From positions 1 to 32,952 of the forward strand of contig JAJZTQ010000028.1 in NCBI GenBank assembly GCA_021848825.1: a stretch of DNA of 32,952 nt, written 5' to 3'. This DNA is from Pseudomonadota bacterium (GTDB taxonomy: Bacteria; Pseudomonadota; Gammaproteobacteria; Burkholderiales; JABEVD01). Shown here in pieces: positions 1 through 8,963 of this stretch. How positions within the stretch are numbered: position 1 is the first letter of the stretch; every line of letters starts with the position of its first letter. The notes under the pieces are model-generated. The model was given only the letters and a program-made list of their open reading frames with translations. It ran no database searches and was not told where the DNA came from. Both the position numbers and the translations under genes were made by a program.

Positions 1-491
1 CCTTCGGTCTTTTCCTCGACATAATCGGGAAGATGGCTGTGATGGTAGGCAAAGACCGAATCCCTCGCGAACTCGGTTTCGTGAACGGGGATGAGTTTTC
101 CCTCCGCCTTCAGGTAATGGATGCTGTTTCTCGTGATCCTGCCGCCATCGAAAAATGCAGGGACCAGGAAATGCGCATCGAAAGGCCCGAGTTCTTCGGC
201 AATCACGTCCGTCTCGACAGGATAATGCCCCCTCAATGTCGAATCCGACCGGCTGACCAGGATGACGTTTTCAGTGGAAAGCGCTTCCTTCAGGTTTCTG
301 CAGACCGCGCTCGTGATCTCTTCAGCCGCTTTTTTCCCCATTCCCCTCGTGTTGGTCAGAATGAAGAGGAGCGGAGATTCGTCGCGAAGCGCCTGCCGTA
401 GGGTTGAAACGTCCCAGCGCGTCAGCAGCAGGCAGCCGTGAACGGTCTGCGAACCGGTCGGGTCGTCGTCCAGCACGATGATCCTGGTCAT
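1..491 (-). CDS. DUF1537 four-carbon acid-sugar kinase, N-terminal part (cut by window start)
   Basis: Only the first 163 codons lie in the window; the frame is open to the edge, so the C-terminal ATP-binding half is missing. The N-terminus reads MTRIIVLDDDPTGSQTVHG, the acidic DDDPTG motif of the DUF1537 (OtnK/DtnK/LtnK) family, followed by ILTNTRG (about residues 46-52) and SRSDSTLRGHYP (about residues 74-85), which belong to the family's sugar-acid-binding domain. Characterised members phosphorylate four-carbon acid sugars such as 3-oxo-tetronates or erythronate in the cytoplasm. The ATG overlaps the stop codon of the upstream transketolase-like gene as ATGA, which implies translational coupling and a shared pathway. 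The family call is firm. The exact substrate cannot be read from this fragment. Confidence 0.88.
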   Translation of the reverse strand, partial: MTRIIVLDDDPTGSQTVHGCLLLTRWDVSTLRQALRDESPLLFILTNTRGMGKKAAEEITSAVCRNLKEALSTENVILVSRSDSTLRGHYPVETDVIAEELGPFDAHFLVPAFFDGGRITRNSIHYLKAEGKLIPVHETEFARDSVFAYHHSHLPDYVEEKTE

Positions 492-2680
492 GTCAGCATC
501 TTTCTGACGCGACTCGCCATCTCGTCTGACGTGAGTCCGTTGAAAGCCATGATCTCCTGCGGGCTGGCAGTCGTCTCCCCCCTCTTCCAGGCGAAGGTAT
601 CCCGTTTTTTTGCTCGCGTGCGCAGCAGCACGGGTTCGAGCATGGCGCTCGGGCCTCCGCTCACCGCGAAGAGCAGATCGCCGTCGAAGAGCGCATCGAA
701 TTCCAGATCTCCCATGAATTCCCCGTCAGGCTCGGACACGCTTTCCCAAAGAACGTCGGAAGGTCTGTACAGCTTGCGGGGATTGACGACCGACACGATC
801 CTGATCCTGTATCCATCCTTCTCGAGCTTGTCTTTCGCTTCGAATACCGGCAGCAGGATCATGTCGCCAGTGACGGCGAAAACGACCGTGCCCCTGCTCC
901 CTGAGCTGCTTTCATGAATGACGGTTGCCCCCTTCTCGACAGCCGACTTCGCCTGAATCATGCTCACATAAACCGGAAGCGGGCTCTTCGATGCGATGAT
1001 CACCATGCACTTGTTAGAGCTGTTGGTCGCATATTCGTAGGCTGCCTGGATGACGTTCGCATCACTCGGAAAAAGCGGATAGGTGTTTCCGTTTCGCATC
1101 TGCGCTGCAAAATAGCCCTCGATCTCCGGACGCTGATGGGTCCATCCGTTCCTTCCCTGCTCCAAGGCGCCAGCCGTGAACATGCAGACCATCGAGGGCG
1201 TTTTCCGCCTGAGCTCGGCCATCGCCTGTGCCACTGTCTGGACGATGGGCCAGCCGTTTATCGCGAAGCTCTCGTAGGAAAGCCAGAGCGCCCGGGAACC
1301 GAAGAGGGCGAGCCCCGCTGCCAGGCCGGCACAGGCATCCTCGTTGAGCGGCTCGTATACCTGGCCTTCCGGTTTCTGGTTGTAGAGCGGATCCTCCGTC
1401 GGATGGCGGATCTTCAGGGCATCGTTGATGTTCTTCATCGCCGAGGCTTCGTTTCCGTCGGCATTGGTGACGACGAACCGCCTGTCCTTCTGGCCGACAT
1501 GGGCAACGAGCGCGCCCATCGCAGTGGCGGGCACCGCCTTTTCCCCGATTGGATATTCGTGCAGCGGCATGCTGCCTATGTCGGCAAGCTCCAGCACTTT
1601 TTCGGTCACCGCGGTTTTCGCGGAAGGCCCGCCTCCAGCCCTGACGAAATTCTCCCGAACGATCGCCCATGCCTCGGGGCTGAGCGCGCGGCGCTTCAAC
1701 CCTTCCATCATGTGCGGCTTGTCAAGGGTATCGGCAGGATAGAGATTGTGCGACTTCGAGCCCAAGGCATGCACGCCTGATCCCTTCAGCTGCTTGATGA
1801 TGAAGACCGTGAGCCTGCCGTTCAGTGCGAGCGATGAGGCCTTGTCCATGCTGGAAAGGACAGAGGATGCGAAGGCGACCCTGTTTTCATGGGAAAACCT
1901 CGTGCTGTCGACATAGTCGCCGGCCTGGTTTTTGTCGTCGAAATCCCTGGCATCGACCAGAACGACTTCCTCGAACCCGTGCCCCATCCAGTAGGCCCTC
2001 ATCTCCTCGTTCGACATCAGCGAAACCATGGAATGATGTTCCTGGCTGTAGCCGTTCCATATCAGCACGGGCAGGAAATTCGTCGTCCCGGGATAGGCGG
2101 TATGAAAATGCATCATCGAATTGAGCACATAGGGCTCCCCCATTCCCCCGTCGCCTATGGTGACGGGGAAAAGCTTTCCCGGATGAAGCAGGGCGGCGGC
2201 CATGGCGAAATGCTGTCCCTGCCCAAGGGGTCCCGCCGGGGCGAGCAGTCCGGGTATCGCGCCTGAAAGGTGGCCGAGCAGGCCGTGCCTTTCCCTGAAT
2301 CGATCCATCATGTCCGAAACCGTCCTGATGCCCATCTGTTCGAGCGAAGTATCGAGGAACATCGCGCTGTAGAAACCCGGGGCATGATGCCCCACTTCAG
2401 TGACGATGTTGGTGTGGCCCAGCATCACGAGCGCAGCATAGGCTTCCGAACTGCTTGCAAATCCGCCGGGATGCCCGGAGCCTTTCGAGCCGCAGGTCTG
2501 CAGGGTCAGGTAGCGAAGCGCGTCGGCCATCAAGAGGGTCTGGTACGCCGCATCGATCGACGAGGGGTCGCCTATGGCCGAATCGCTCCGGCGGATCGCG
2601 GCGGATTGCGCATATCGATCGAAATCCGGCCATTTCTCGCCGAAATGCTGTATGCCCGAGCAGAATTCCGGAATGTTCAT
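488..2680 (-). CDS. Transketolase/phosphoketolase-superfamily thiamine-diphosphate enzyme
   Basis: This 730-residue cytoplasmic protein has the layout of a ThDP-dependent ketol-transferring enzyme. GSGHPGG lies at about residues 67-73. The ThDP/metal motif GDG is at 176-178, with its paired Asn (IWNGYSQ) near 209. A NEDACAGLAAG segment supplies a plausible ThDP-activating Glu, and NGWTHQRPE resembles the substrate-binding stretch of phosphoketolases. DANVIQAAYEYA and IIASKSPLP further resemble phosphoketolase C-terminal regions, but the N-terminal phosphoketolase signatures are not obvious. It is therefore a divergent branch rather than a canonical transketolase. A good Shine-Dalgarno (CAGGAGA) precedes the ATG. 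It is coupled to the DUF1537 kinase and diverges from an IclR regulator, so I infer a role in C2-unit transfer during C4 or glycolate-type sugar-acid metabolism. Substrates are unknown. Confidence 0.78.
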   Translation of the reverse strand: MNIPEFCSGIQHFGEKWPDFDRYAQSAAIRRSDSAIGDPSSIDAAYQTLLMADALRYLTLQTCGSKGSGHPGGFASSSEAYAALVMLGHTNIVTEVGHHAPGFYSAMFLDTSLEQMGIRTVSDMMDRFRERHGLLGHLSGAIPGLLAPAGPLGQGQHFAMAAALLHPGKLFPVTIGDGGMGEPYVLNSMMHFHTAYPGTTNFLPVLIWNGYSQEHHSMVSLMSNEEMRAYWMGHGFEEVVLVDARDFDDKNQAGDYVDSTRFSHENRVAFASSVLSSMDKASSLALNGRLTVFIIKQLKGSGVHALGSKSHNLYPADTLDKPHMMEGLKRRALSPEAWAIVRENFVRAGGGPSAKTAVTEKVLELADIGSMPLHEYPIGEKAVPATAMGALVAHVGQKDRRFVVTNADGNEASAMKNINDALKIRHPTEDPLYNQKPEGQVYEPLNEDACAGLAAGLALFGSRALWLSYESFAINGWPIVQTVAQAMAELRRKTPSMVCMFTAGALEQGRNGWTHQRPEIEGYFAAQMRNGNTYPLFPSDANVIQAAYEYATNSSNKCMVIIASKSPLPVYVSMIQAKSAVEKGATVIHESSSGSRGTVVFAVTGDMILLPVFEAKDKLEKDGYRIRIVSVVNPRKLYRPSDVLWESVSEPDGEFMGDLEFDALFDGDLLFAVSGGPSAMLEPVLLRTRAKKRDTFAWKRGETTASPQEIMAFNGLTSDEMASRVRKMLT

Positions 2681-2699
2681 TTTCGTCTCCTGATATCGT

Positions 2700-2729
2700 T
2701 TGACACCAGCATAATGTCCATTCTAAAAT
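2700..2729 (+). promoter_or_regulatory. Sigma-70-type promoter for the iclR-family gene
   Basis: A perfect -35 hexamer TTGACA (2700-2705) is followed after 18 bp by TAAAAT (2724-2729), a 5/6 match to the -10 consensus. Transcription would start near 2736, about 28 nt before the ATG. On the opposite strand TAGAAT (5/6) lies at 2720-2725 as a possible -10 for the transketolase-like gene, without a convincing -35. The two promoters would then overlap face to face, which suits control by a single regulator. Confidence 0.6.
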
Positions 2730-2763
2730 TTCACAATACACAATCGTTTTCATAATGTGAAAT
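2728..2763. promoter_or_regulatory. Candidate operator: 8-bp inverted repeat ATTTCACA / TGTGAAAT
   Basis: ATTTCACA at 2728-2735 is mirrored by TGTGAAAT at 2756-2763, separated by 20 bp. The left arm overlaps the -10 of the iclR promoter and the right arm abuts the iclR start codon. Binding there by the IclR-family protein would block its own transcription and could control the divergent transketolase-kinase pair. IclR proteins bind palindromic sites as dimers or tetramers. This exact sequence is not a consensus I know, so the assignment rests on symmetry and position. Confidence 0.45.
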
Positions 2764-3504
2764 ATGCAGAACATTCAGGTCATAGAACGTCTGGTGAAAT
2801 TGCTGGATGCGATTTCGATGTACGATGATGCGGTCAGCCTCAAGATCCTTTCCGCAGAGACGGGGCTCCATCCTTCCACCGCATTCAGGATCCTGCAATC
2901 TGCGGCGGAAAACGGGCTGGTCGCGCGCACAGAGCGGGGCAACTACCGGCTTGGAAACAAGCTCATCAGGCTGGGGAATCGGGCAGGATCGGACGCGGAC
3001 ATACGCCAGATCGCGCTTCCCTTGATGGAAGCGCTCCGGGACAAACTGGGCGAGACGGTCAACCTGACTGTGCGCGAAGGGGACGAAGTGGTCTACATCG
3101 AGCGCGCCCTTGCAAAGCGCATGATGCGCGTCGAGCAGGTGATAGGAAGCCGCGCGCCGCTCCATGTCACTGCAGTGGGCAAGCTCATGCTCGGGATGCA
3201 GGGGGAGGCCGCCTGCAGAAGCTATGCGCAGCGCACCAGGCTTCCCGCCTATACCGGAAACACCCTGACCAGCTTCTCGACCCTCTCGAGGGACTGCATG
3301 GCTTCTGCGGAAAGGGGTTATGCCCTCGACAACGAGGAAGCGGAAATCGGGGTGGGCTGCATCGGCGCGCTCGTTTACGACAGCGGCGGGCATGCCATCG
3401 CCGGCCTTTCCGTTTCCGCCCCTATCGAGCGCAGGAAAGAAGAATGGATCGCTCTGGTCAGGGAAACAGCCGGGGAAATATCGGCAAAACTGGGCTATCG
3501 CTGA
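2764..3504 (+). CDS. IclR-family transcriptional regulator
   Basis: The 246-residue length and two-domain layout are typical of IclR regulators. The N-terminus MQNIQVIERLVKLLDAI leads into a winged helix-turn-helix (about residues 20-70), with SAETGLHPSTAFRILQ as the recognition region. The C-terminal ligand-binding domain (about 80-245) contains GETVNLTVREGDEVVYIE and HVTAVGKLML, both characteristic of the family. No strong Shine-Dalgarno precedes the ATG, but this start gives the usual family N-terminus. It diverges from the transketolase-like gene and converges on glcF with a 10-bp overlap of coding ends. It is the likely local regulator of the transketolase-kinase pair, and possibly of glcDEF. 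The effector is unknown, though IclR proteins often sense small carboxylates such as glyoxylate. Confidence 0.92.
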   Translation: MQNIQVIERLVKLLDAISMYDDAVSLKILSAETGLHPSTAFRILQSAAENGLVARTERGNYRLGNKLIRLGNRAGSDADIRQIALPLMEALRDKLGETVNLTVREGDEVVYIERALAKRMMRVEQVIGSRAPLHVTAVGKLMLGMQGEAACRSYAQRTRLPAYTGNTLTSFSTLSRDCMASAERGYALDNEEAEIGVGCIGALVYDSGGHAIAGLSVSAPIERRKEEWIALVRETAGEISAKLGYR

Positions 3505-4700
3505 TCCAGCAATTCTATCCAGTGCTTGACGGGAAATCTGGATCCGCTGGCAAGATGAAGCTGACAGCCGATATTTGCAGTTGCGATCATTTCCGGCTCA
3601 TCCTGCTCCAGCGCGGCGAGCTTGTTTTCCAGCAACCGGTTCGAAAGCTCGGGCTGCGTGAGCATGTAGGTTCCGGCAGCGCCGCAGCATAGATGGCTGT
3701 CGGCAACGGTCGTCAGCCTGTAGCCGCATCGCCTCAATATCCCTTCCACTGTCCCGCCGAGCTTCTGCCCATGCTGAAGCGTGCATGAAGAATGATAGGC
3801 TATTCTTCTCCCCTGCCCAACCGAACCGAAAGATTCGAGATTCTGTTCGCTGAGCACTTCGCTCAGATCTTTCGTCAAATTCGATACTCTCTCCGCCCTT
3901 TCCGCATAAAGGGGATCATTCCGAAGCAGGTGAGCATATTCCTTGACCATCTGGCTGCAGCCGCTCGCTGAAACCACGATCGCTTCGATTCCTTCCTCCA
4001 GCATGGGCCACCATGAATCGATGTTGCGGCGCATGATTTCGCGCGCCCTTTCGGATTCGGCAAGATGCTGGTGAAGCGCGCCGCAGCAGCCCGAGACGGA
4101 ATGAAGGCCGATGCCCAGCTTGTCGAGAACGCGGGCCGCCGAAGCATTGGTATCGGGCGTTGTGGCAGGCTGGACGCACCCTTCCAGGATTAGCATCCTG
4201 CGGCTGCGCGAAGAGGAAGGGATATCGGCTGAAAGCCCTTTTTCCGGGATCCTGTTTTTCAACCAGGCGGGAAGGAATGGCCTTGCCATTCTTGCAATCG
4301 CCAATGCACCAGCATAACGGCGAGGATAGGGCAGCACGAAAAGAAGCGCTTGCCTGAAAATGCGCTCGCGCCAGGATCGAACCACTCTCTTCTCGATTTC
4401 CTGTCGGCCGATGTCGATGAGTCTGCCGTACTGCACGCCGGAAGGACAGGTCGTTTCGCATGATCGGCAGGTCAGGCAGCGGTCCAGATGCAAACGGGTT
4501 CTGGAAGTGGCTTCATGCCCCTCAAGCATCTCCTTGATGAGATAAATCCGCCCCCTGGGACTGTCGAGCTCGTTGCCCAGAAGCTGGTAGGTCGGGCAGG
4601 TCGCGGTGCAGAAACCGCAATGCACGCAGCTCCTGAGGATGGCCTCCGCTTCGGCGATTTCAGGGTCTTTCAGGCGATGGTGCGGAATGGCTGTTTCCAT
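3495..4700 (-). CDS. glcF: Glycolate oxidase iron-sulfur subunit
   Basis: Two 4Fe-4S motifs open the 401-residue protein: C25-x2-C28-x2-C31-x3-C35 (CVHCGFCTATCP) and C75-x2-C78-x2-C81-x3-C85 (CLTCRSCETTCP). Two CCG domains follow, with SVSGCCGALHQHLAE and DSHLCCGAAGTYML, as in GlcF and heterodisulfide-reductase-like electron carriers. GlcF passes electrons from the GlcD/GlcE flavoproteins to the membrane quinone pool. The chosen ATG at 4700 lies 2 bp after the glcE stop and gives the usual GlcF N-terminus (METAIPHHRL). A longer in-frame extension to 4934 would run into glcE and looks non-native. It is the last gene of glcDEF. Its 3' end overlaps that of the convergent iclR-family gene by 10 bp, leaving no room for a terminator. 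Confidence 0.95.
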   Translation of the reverse strand: METAIPHHRLKDPEIAEAEAILRSCVHCGFCTATCPTYQLLGNELDSPRGRIYLIKEMLEGHEATSRTRLHLDRCLTCRSCETTCPSGVQYGRLIDIGRQEIEKRVVRSWRERIFRQALLFVLPYPRRYAGALAIARMARPFLPAWLKNRIPEKGLSADIPSSSRSRRMLILEGCVQPATTPDTNASAARVLDKLGIGLHSVSGCCGALHQHLAESERAREIMRRNIDSWWPMLEEGIEAIVVSASGCSQMVKEYAHLLRNDPLYAERAERVSNLTKDLSEVLSEQNLESFGSVGQGRRIAYHSSCTLQHGQKLGGTVEGILRRCGYRLTTVADSHLCCGAAGTYMLTQPELSNRLLENKLAALEQDEPEMIATANIGCQLHLASGSRFPVKHWIELLDQR

Positions 4701-4702
4701 GT

Positions 4703-5743
4703 TCAGATTTCTGCGTACATTCGACCGGGATTCAGGATGTTTTTCGGATCGAAGCTCCTTTTCAGGCGCTTCTGGACGGCGAGCAGCGAAGCAGGCAGTG
4801 GCGGAAGCACCCGGCCTTCGCCCCCCCGGAACAGCGTGACCTGCCCGCCAGCCTTTTCGGCTTCCATCGCCACTTCGGACAAGGGGAGATGGCTCGCCAG
4901 CCAGCGCTGGGACCCTCCCCAGTCGAAAAGCCATTTTCCTTCCAGATCGATGACAGGAGCGGCGGGCTTCACCATGATCCGGTAAAGGAAGGGCGCAGAC
5001 GAAAAGAGCGAAAGCGCCTGTTCCCTGACAGATTTCCAGAAGGATTCCCCTTCGATCAGGACTTCCCCGCCGAGCTGGGATCTCGCATGCTTCACCGATT
5101 CCTCGCTCCCGCTCAGCCTCAAGTGGCAGATCTCGCCGTGAAAGCAGGCTGCATCGACAGGATGGGGCTGTGAAAGAAGACCGCTCATTCTTTTCAGTGC
5201 CGAAGCCGCATCAGATTCGAATGCCAGCGTGATGCTGGAAGCAGGGATGGGAAGAACCTTCAGGCTGACCTCCAGCATGACGCCCAATGTCCCGCAGGCG
5301 CCCACCATGAGCCTCGAGACGTCGTAGCCTGCGACGTTCTTCATCACCTTTGCGCCGAATTGGAGCATTTCCCCATTTCCGTTCACTGTTCTGCAGCCGA
5401 GCATGAAGTCACGGGCCGCGCCCAGATAAGGTCGTCTCGGACCCGAAAGACCGCATGCCATGGTGCCGCCTAGGGTCGCATCTCGCCCGAAATGGGGGGG
5501 CTCGAAGGGTAGCATCTGCCCTTCATTGGAGAGGACATGTTCTATCTCCGAAAGGAGCGTGCCTGCTCTTGCCGTCAGAACGAGCTCTTTCGGATCGTAA
5601 TCGACCACGCCGCGGCATGACCCGATCTCCAGGATTTCGCCTTCCACAGGCCTTCCCATGAAGGATTTGCTTCCCCCTCCCCTGATATCGAGGGGAGTGC
5701 CTTCAATCGCCGCCTCCCTTATTCTCTGCGCGATTTCCATCAT
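4703..5743 (-). CDS. glcE: Glycolate oxidase FAD-binding subunit
   Basis: This 346-residue PCMH-type FAD-binding protein matches GlcE length and order. Diagnostic segments are LDIRGGGSKSFMG near the N-terminus, PPHFGRDATLGGTMACGLSG (about residues 82-101), and KNVAGYDVSRLMVGACGTLG, which is typical of the GlcE FAD domain. GlcE is a smaller relative of GlcD, and both are required for glycolate oxidation to glyoxylate. The start codon overlaps the glcD stop by one base (TGATG), so translation is coupled. The C-terminus ends FDPKNILNPGRM, a normal family terminus, which indicates an intact subunit. Confidence 0.95.
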   Translation of the reverse strand: MMEIAQRIREAAIEGTPLDIRGGGSKSFMGRPVEGEILEIGSCRGVVDYDPKELVLTARAGTLLSEIEHVLSNEGQMLPFEPPHFGRDATLGGTMACGLSGPRRPYLGAARDFMLGCRTVNGNGEMLQFGAKVMKNVAGYDVSRLMVGACGTLGVMLEVSLKVLPIPASSITLAFESDAASALKRMSGLLSQPHPVDAACFHGEICHLRLSGSEESVKHARSQLGGEVLIEGESFWKSVREQALSLFSSAPFLYRIMVKPAAPVIDLEGKWLFDWGGSQRWLASHLPLSEVAMEAEKAGGQVTLFRGGEGRVLPPLPASLLAVQKRLKRSFDPKNILNPGRMYAEI

Positions 5744-7206
5744 CAGAATCGCTCCAGCTCGGGATGGGCGAGCCTGCCTTGATGCACATGCATTGCGCCG
5801 AACTCGGCGCAGCGATGCAGCGTCGGCACAGCCTTGCCGGGATTGAGCAGCCCTTTCGGATCGAATGCCTGCTTGATCACATGGAACTGGTTCAATTCAG
5901 CGGCTTCGAACTGGGAACACATGGCGTCGAGCTTTTCCATGCCCACCCCGTGCTCGCCCGTGATGCTCCCCCCGACTTCGACACAGAGCGTGAGGATTCT
6001 CCTTCCGAATTCTTCCGTTTTTTCCAGCTCACCCGGCTTGTTCGCATCGAAAAGGATCAGCGGATGCAGGTTGCCGTCCCCTGCATGGAACACGTTCGCA
6101 ACGGGAAGCCCGTATTCCTGCGACCAGATTGCGATCTGCTTCAATACGCGCGGCAATTCCCTTCTCGGAATGGTGCCGTCCATGCAGTAGTAGTCTGGCG
6201 AGATCCGCCCCACTGCCGGGAAGGCCGATTTCCTGCCTTTCCAGAAAAGCTGTCGTTCCGCTTCGTCCGCCGCGGTGCGCACTTCCCTGGCGCCGCACTG
6301 GTTCATGATCTTCCTGACGGAAGCGACATGTTCCGAGACTTCGGCGTTCGTTCCGTCCAGTTCGCAAAGCAGGATCGCCTCCGCATCCCTCGGGTAACCT
6401 GCATGGGCGAAATCTTCCGCTGCCTGGATGGCGAGCCTGTCCATCATCTCCAGCCCGGCCGGAATGATCCCGCCCGAGATGACGGCGCCTACCGCCTCCC
6501 CCGCCTTTTCGATGTCGTCGAATGCGGCGAGCACGACCTGTGCGCGCTCCGGCAAGGGAAGCAGCCTGACCGTGACCTCGACGATGATGCCCAGCAATCC
6601 CTCCGAACCCGTGATCAGCGCGAGCAGATCGTATCCAGCAGCATCGAGCATCCCCGAGCCCAGCGTGAGGAGCTCGCCTTCGATGGTGACGATCCTGACC
6701 TGAAATATGTTGTGAACAGTCAAGCCGTATTTCAGACAGTGCACCCCTCCCGAATTCTCCGCGACATTGCCGCCTATGGTGCAGGCGATCTGGGAAGAAG
6801 GATCTGGCGCATAGTAAAGGCCATGAGGCCTTGCAGCCTGAGAAATGGCGAGATTTCTCACCCCCGGTTGAACCCTCGCAGTCGCGTTTTCAGGATCGAT
6901 TTCGAGGATGCGGTTGAGCTTTGCGAGGCTCATGAGCAAACCCTCTTCGAGCGGCAAGGCGCCGCCTGAAAGGCCTGTCCCGGCCCCCCTTGCCACGATC
7001 GGAATCTCAAGTTCGCTGCAAAGGCGTGCGATAGCCTGGATTTCTTCCACCGTCTCGGGCAGCACGACGGCGAGGGGAAGCCGTCTGTAGACTGAAAGTC
7101 CGTCGCACTCGTAAGGACGCAATGTTTCCTTTTCAGTCAATATCGAGTCAGGCCGCAGGATTGCGCGAAGGCGTTCGAGAAGAGTCTGATGCTTGCCGGC
7201 TTGCAT
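5743..7206 (-). CDS. glcD: Glycolate oxidase catalytic flavoprotein subunit
   Basis: The 487-residue length and motifs match GlcD of the FAD-binding PCMH / vanillyl-alcohol-oxidase fold. The N-terminus contains [13 protein letters not shown]. The FAD-binding loop is [15 protein letters not shown] (about residues 71-85), then [20 protein letters not shown]. The C-terminal half has [14 protein letters not shown] and [10 protein letters not shown], which carry conserved His residues of the catalytic domain. It oxidises glycolate (and often D-lactate) to the 2-oxo acid, feeding electrons to GlcE/GlcF. It is first in the glcDEF operon. No strong Shine-Dalgarno precedes the ATG, but the start gives the family N-terminus. 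The sequence bases alone do not exclude preference for another 2-hydroxy acid. Co-occurrence with glcE and glcF favours glycolate. Confidence 0.94.
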   Translation of the reverse strand: MQAGKHQTLLERLRAILRPDSILTEKETLRPYECDGLSVYRRLPLAVVLPETVEEIQAIARLCSELEIPIVARGAGTGLSGGALPLEEGLLMSLAKLNRILEIDPENATARVQPGVRNLAISQAARPHGLYYAPDPSSQIACTIGGNVAENSGGVHCLKYGLTVHNIFQVRIVTIEGELLTLGSGMLDAAGYDLLALITGSEGLLGIIVEVTVRLLPLPERAQVVLAAFDDIEKAGEAVGAVISGGIIPAGLEMMDRLAIQAAEDFAHAGYPRDAEAILLCELDGTNAEVSEHVASVRKIMNQCGAREVRTAADEAERQLFWKGRKSAFPAVGRISPDYYCMDGTIPRRELPRVLKQIAIWSQEYGLPVANVFHAGDGNLHPLILFDANKPGELEKTEEFGRRILTLCVEVGGSITGEHGVGMEKLDAMCSQFEAAELNQFHVIKQAFDPKGLLNPGKAVPTLHRCAEFGAMHVHQGRLAHPELERF

Positions 7207-7362
7207 AAAATTCAGTTGAGCGATTTACTCCGGAATTTCAGCACAAACCATCTTCGAAAACAACCTCCCCGCAAAGAGGGTATTCTCTCGCCCGTCACAA
7301 AACTGCAATGCAATCATGTTACCTTCCCCACGTTCTTTTCAATAACCACCCCCTATCATCCC
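7207..7362. other. Divergent intergenic region between glcD and a chemoreceptor gene
   Basis: These 156 bp must hold the glcDEF promoter (leftward) and the chemoreceptor promoter (rightward). The segment is more A/T-rich than its flanks. I found no convincing -35/-10 pair, no clear palindrome and no strong Shine-Dalgarno for either gene. An open frame from 7189 enters the chemoreceptor, but the first part of it lacks membrane-protein character and overlaps glcD, so it is treated as leader rather than coding. Confidence 0.4.
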
Positions 7363-8943
7363 ATGACGCTACAGAATCAATTGAGGCTGATCATCGGCCT
7401 GACCCTGGTCGGCCTGATGTTCGTGATCGTCCTTTCCTACCTCAATCTCGAAAGACTGAAAATGCAGTTCGAGGTTTCCAGGCAGGAAGCCGACATCGAA
7501 AAGCATCTCGTCGAAATCAAGGCGACTGCACTTTCCGTGGCAAGGGGGGACCCCATTCTTCCTGAAACGGCAGCGAAGCTCGATGCCGCGGATAGCAGGA
7601 TACAAACGCTTTGCAGGCAGATCGATTCAGGCCTGAAGCAGGCTTCGGCGAGAAAGAAGCTCGAGGACATCGGGAAAAGCTGGAACGACTATGCGAAAGG
7701 CTTCAGGAGCGCGATCAGGATCGCCTCGAGCAGCCCGGAGGATGCGCTGCAGATGCCTGATTCGCTGTACAAAATGCATCTCGAACCCATGACGGCGATG
7801 GTCGACCGGCTGGTCGACGAAAACAGGAGCCGCGAAGCGGATTCCGGGCGCGCCATCAGCGCATCGATGCATCGCATCCTCTGGGTCGTCATCGCTCCGC
7901 TCGCCCTTGCAGGACTCGTCGTTTCGGTATTTCAATGGTTCTTCAACAGGAATCTTCAGCAAAAGGTGAAAGGCATCGTTGCGGCAGGCGAGCGCCTCCA
8001 GGCAGGCGATCTCGGCACCCGGCTCCCCTCTTCCGGGAAGGACGAAATCGCTCATATGGCGGGCACCATCAATGCCTTCGTTTCCAGGCTGGAGAGCATC
8101 CTGAAGGATGCACATCGTTCGGCGACGCTCACTGAAAGGATGTCGAAGGAAATCAGCGAAAAGGCCGAAAACGTCATGGGAAATGCCAAAACCCAGTCCT
8201 GCCGCATTTCCTCTGTCGGGGAATCGATCAACGAAATGGGGCTTTCCGTCAGGGAAACGGCGCTGCATTCGACGAATGCGGCAGAGGCTGCAAACCATGC
8301 GAGGATCCTGGTCGAAAAGGGGAATGAAACGGGAAAGATCACCGTCTCTGCGCTCGAAAGGCTGAACGAGGCGGTCGGTTCTTCCGCCGGGACATTGAAT
8401 CAGCTCGAGGCGGAAATCGAGCGAATCGGCAAGGTCAGCAACATCATCAAGGAGATTGCCGAGCAGACCAACCTCCTCGCGCTCAATGCGGCGATCGAGG
8501 CGGCAAGGGCAGGAGAAACAGGCAGGGGCTTCGCAGTCGTCGCAGACGAAGTGCGAAAGCTCGCGGAGCGCACTTCGGCATCGACTTCGGACATCGCCCG
8601 CATCGTCGAGGCGATCCAGGCGAGCACTGCAAAAGCCGGGCATGCCATGGAAGAGGCGACGCGCGAAGTGGGGCTGGGCGTGGAGCAGGGAATGCGAGCG
8701 GAAAAGCTGCTCTCTGAAATCGATTCCTCGGTGCGAAATGTCACCGAAATGATGCAGAAGATCGCCAAAGCCACCGAAAGCCAGTCCGTTTCGGGGGAAA
8801 GCATCATGGAAAGCATCTCGGAACTGGACAGAATCACGTCATCGAGCGTGTCGGACATCGAATCGACGAAGGATGCGATGTCCAACCTCGCCGCAGCCGC
8901 GAAAGCCCTTCACGACCAGTTGGGCGAATTCAGGCTGAGCTGA
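7363..8943 (+). CDS. Methyl-accepting chemotaxis protein (two TM, HAMP, signalling domain)
   Basis: The 526-residue protein has TM1 at about residues 8-27, a periplasmic segment of roughly 145 residues rich in predicted helix (four-helix-bundle type), TM2 at about 172-194, HAMP at about 196-248, and a long cytoplasmic coiled coil. The hairpin tip lies at about 366-404 ([20 protein letters not shown] then [18 protein letters not shown]), the CheA/CheW-binding region. The start at 7363 is preferred because it places TM1 directly at the N-terminus, although no good ribosome-binding site precedes it. No cognate che genes adjoin it; the nearest lie about 6 kb away and have their own receptor. The ligand is unknown. 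It could report on glycolate, given the divergent glcDEF, but that is only positional inference. Confidence 0.93.
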   Translation: MTLQNQLRLIIGLTLVGLMFVIVLSYLNLERLKMQFEVSRQEADIEKHLVEIKATALSVARGDPILPETAAKLDAADSRIQTLCRQIDSGLKQASARKKLEDIGKSWNDYAKGFRSAIRIASSSPEDALQMPDSLYKMHLEPMTAMVDRLVDENRSREADSGRAISASMHRILWVVIAPLALAGLVVSVFQWFFNRNLQQKVKGIVAAGERLQAGDLGTRLPSSGKDEIAHMAGTINAFVSRLESILKDAHRSATLTERMSKEISEKAENVMGNAKTQSCRISSVGESINEMGLSVRETALHSTNAAEAANHARILVEKGNETGKITVSALERLNEAVGSSAGTLNQLEAEIERIGKVSNIIKEIAEQTNLLALNAAIEAARAGETGRGFAVVADEVRKLAERTSASTSDIARIVEAIQASTAKAGHAMEEATREVGLGVEQGMRAEKLLSEIDSSVRNVTEMMQKIAKATESQSVSGESIMESISELDRITSSSVSDIESTKDAMSNLAAAAKALHDQLGEFRLS

Positions 8944-8945
8944 CC

Positions 8946-8963
8946 AGGGCGTGTTGACGCCCT
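8946..8963. terminator. Short hairpin between convergent genes
   Basis: AGGGCG (8946-8951), a six-base loop and CGCCCT (8958-8963) form a perfect 6-bp GC-rich stem between the chemoreceptor stop codon and the protease stop codon, and include part of the latter. There is no T tract on either side. It may act as a bidirectional attenuating hairpin rather than a classical intrinsic terminator. Confidence 0.4.

Noticed and set aside
4701-4934. N-terminal extension of glcF to an upstream ATG
   Set aside because: It would overlap glcE by over 200 bp and add Arg-rich sequence absent from GlcF; the ATG at 4700 gives the normal start.
5764-6969. Long rightward open frame (about 400 codons) antisense to glcD
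   Set aside because: It mirrors the codon bias of glcD, has no recognisable domain, and glcD on the other strand shows full family motifs.
7189-7362. Upstream extension of the chemoreceptor reading frame
   Set aside because: It overlaps glcD's start and would put 58 non-hydrophobic residues before TM1.
7627-8643. Long leftward open frame antisense to the chemoreceptor gene
   Set aside because: It is Arg/Asp/His-rich shadow sequence; the forward strand has clear HAMP and receptor tip motifs.
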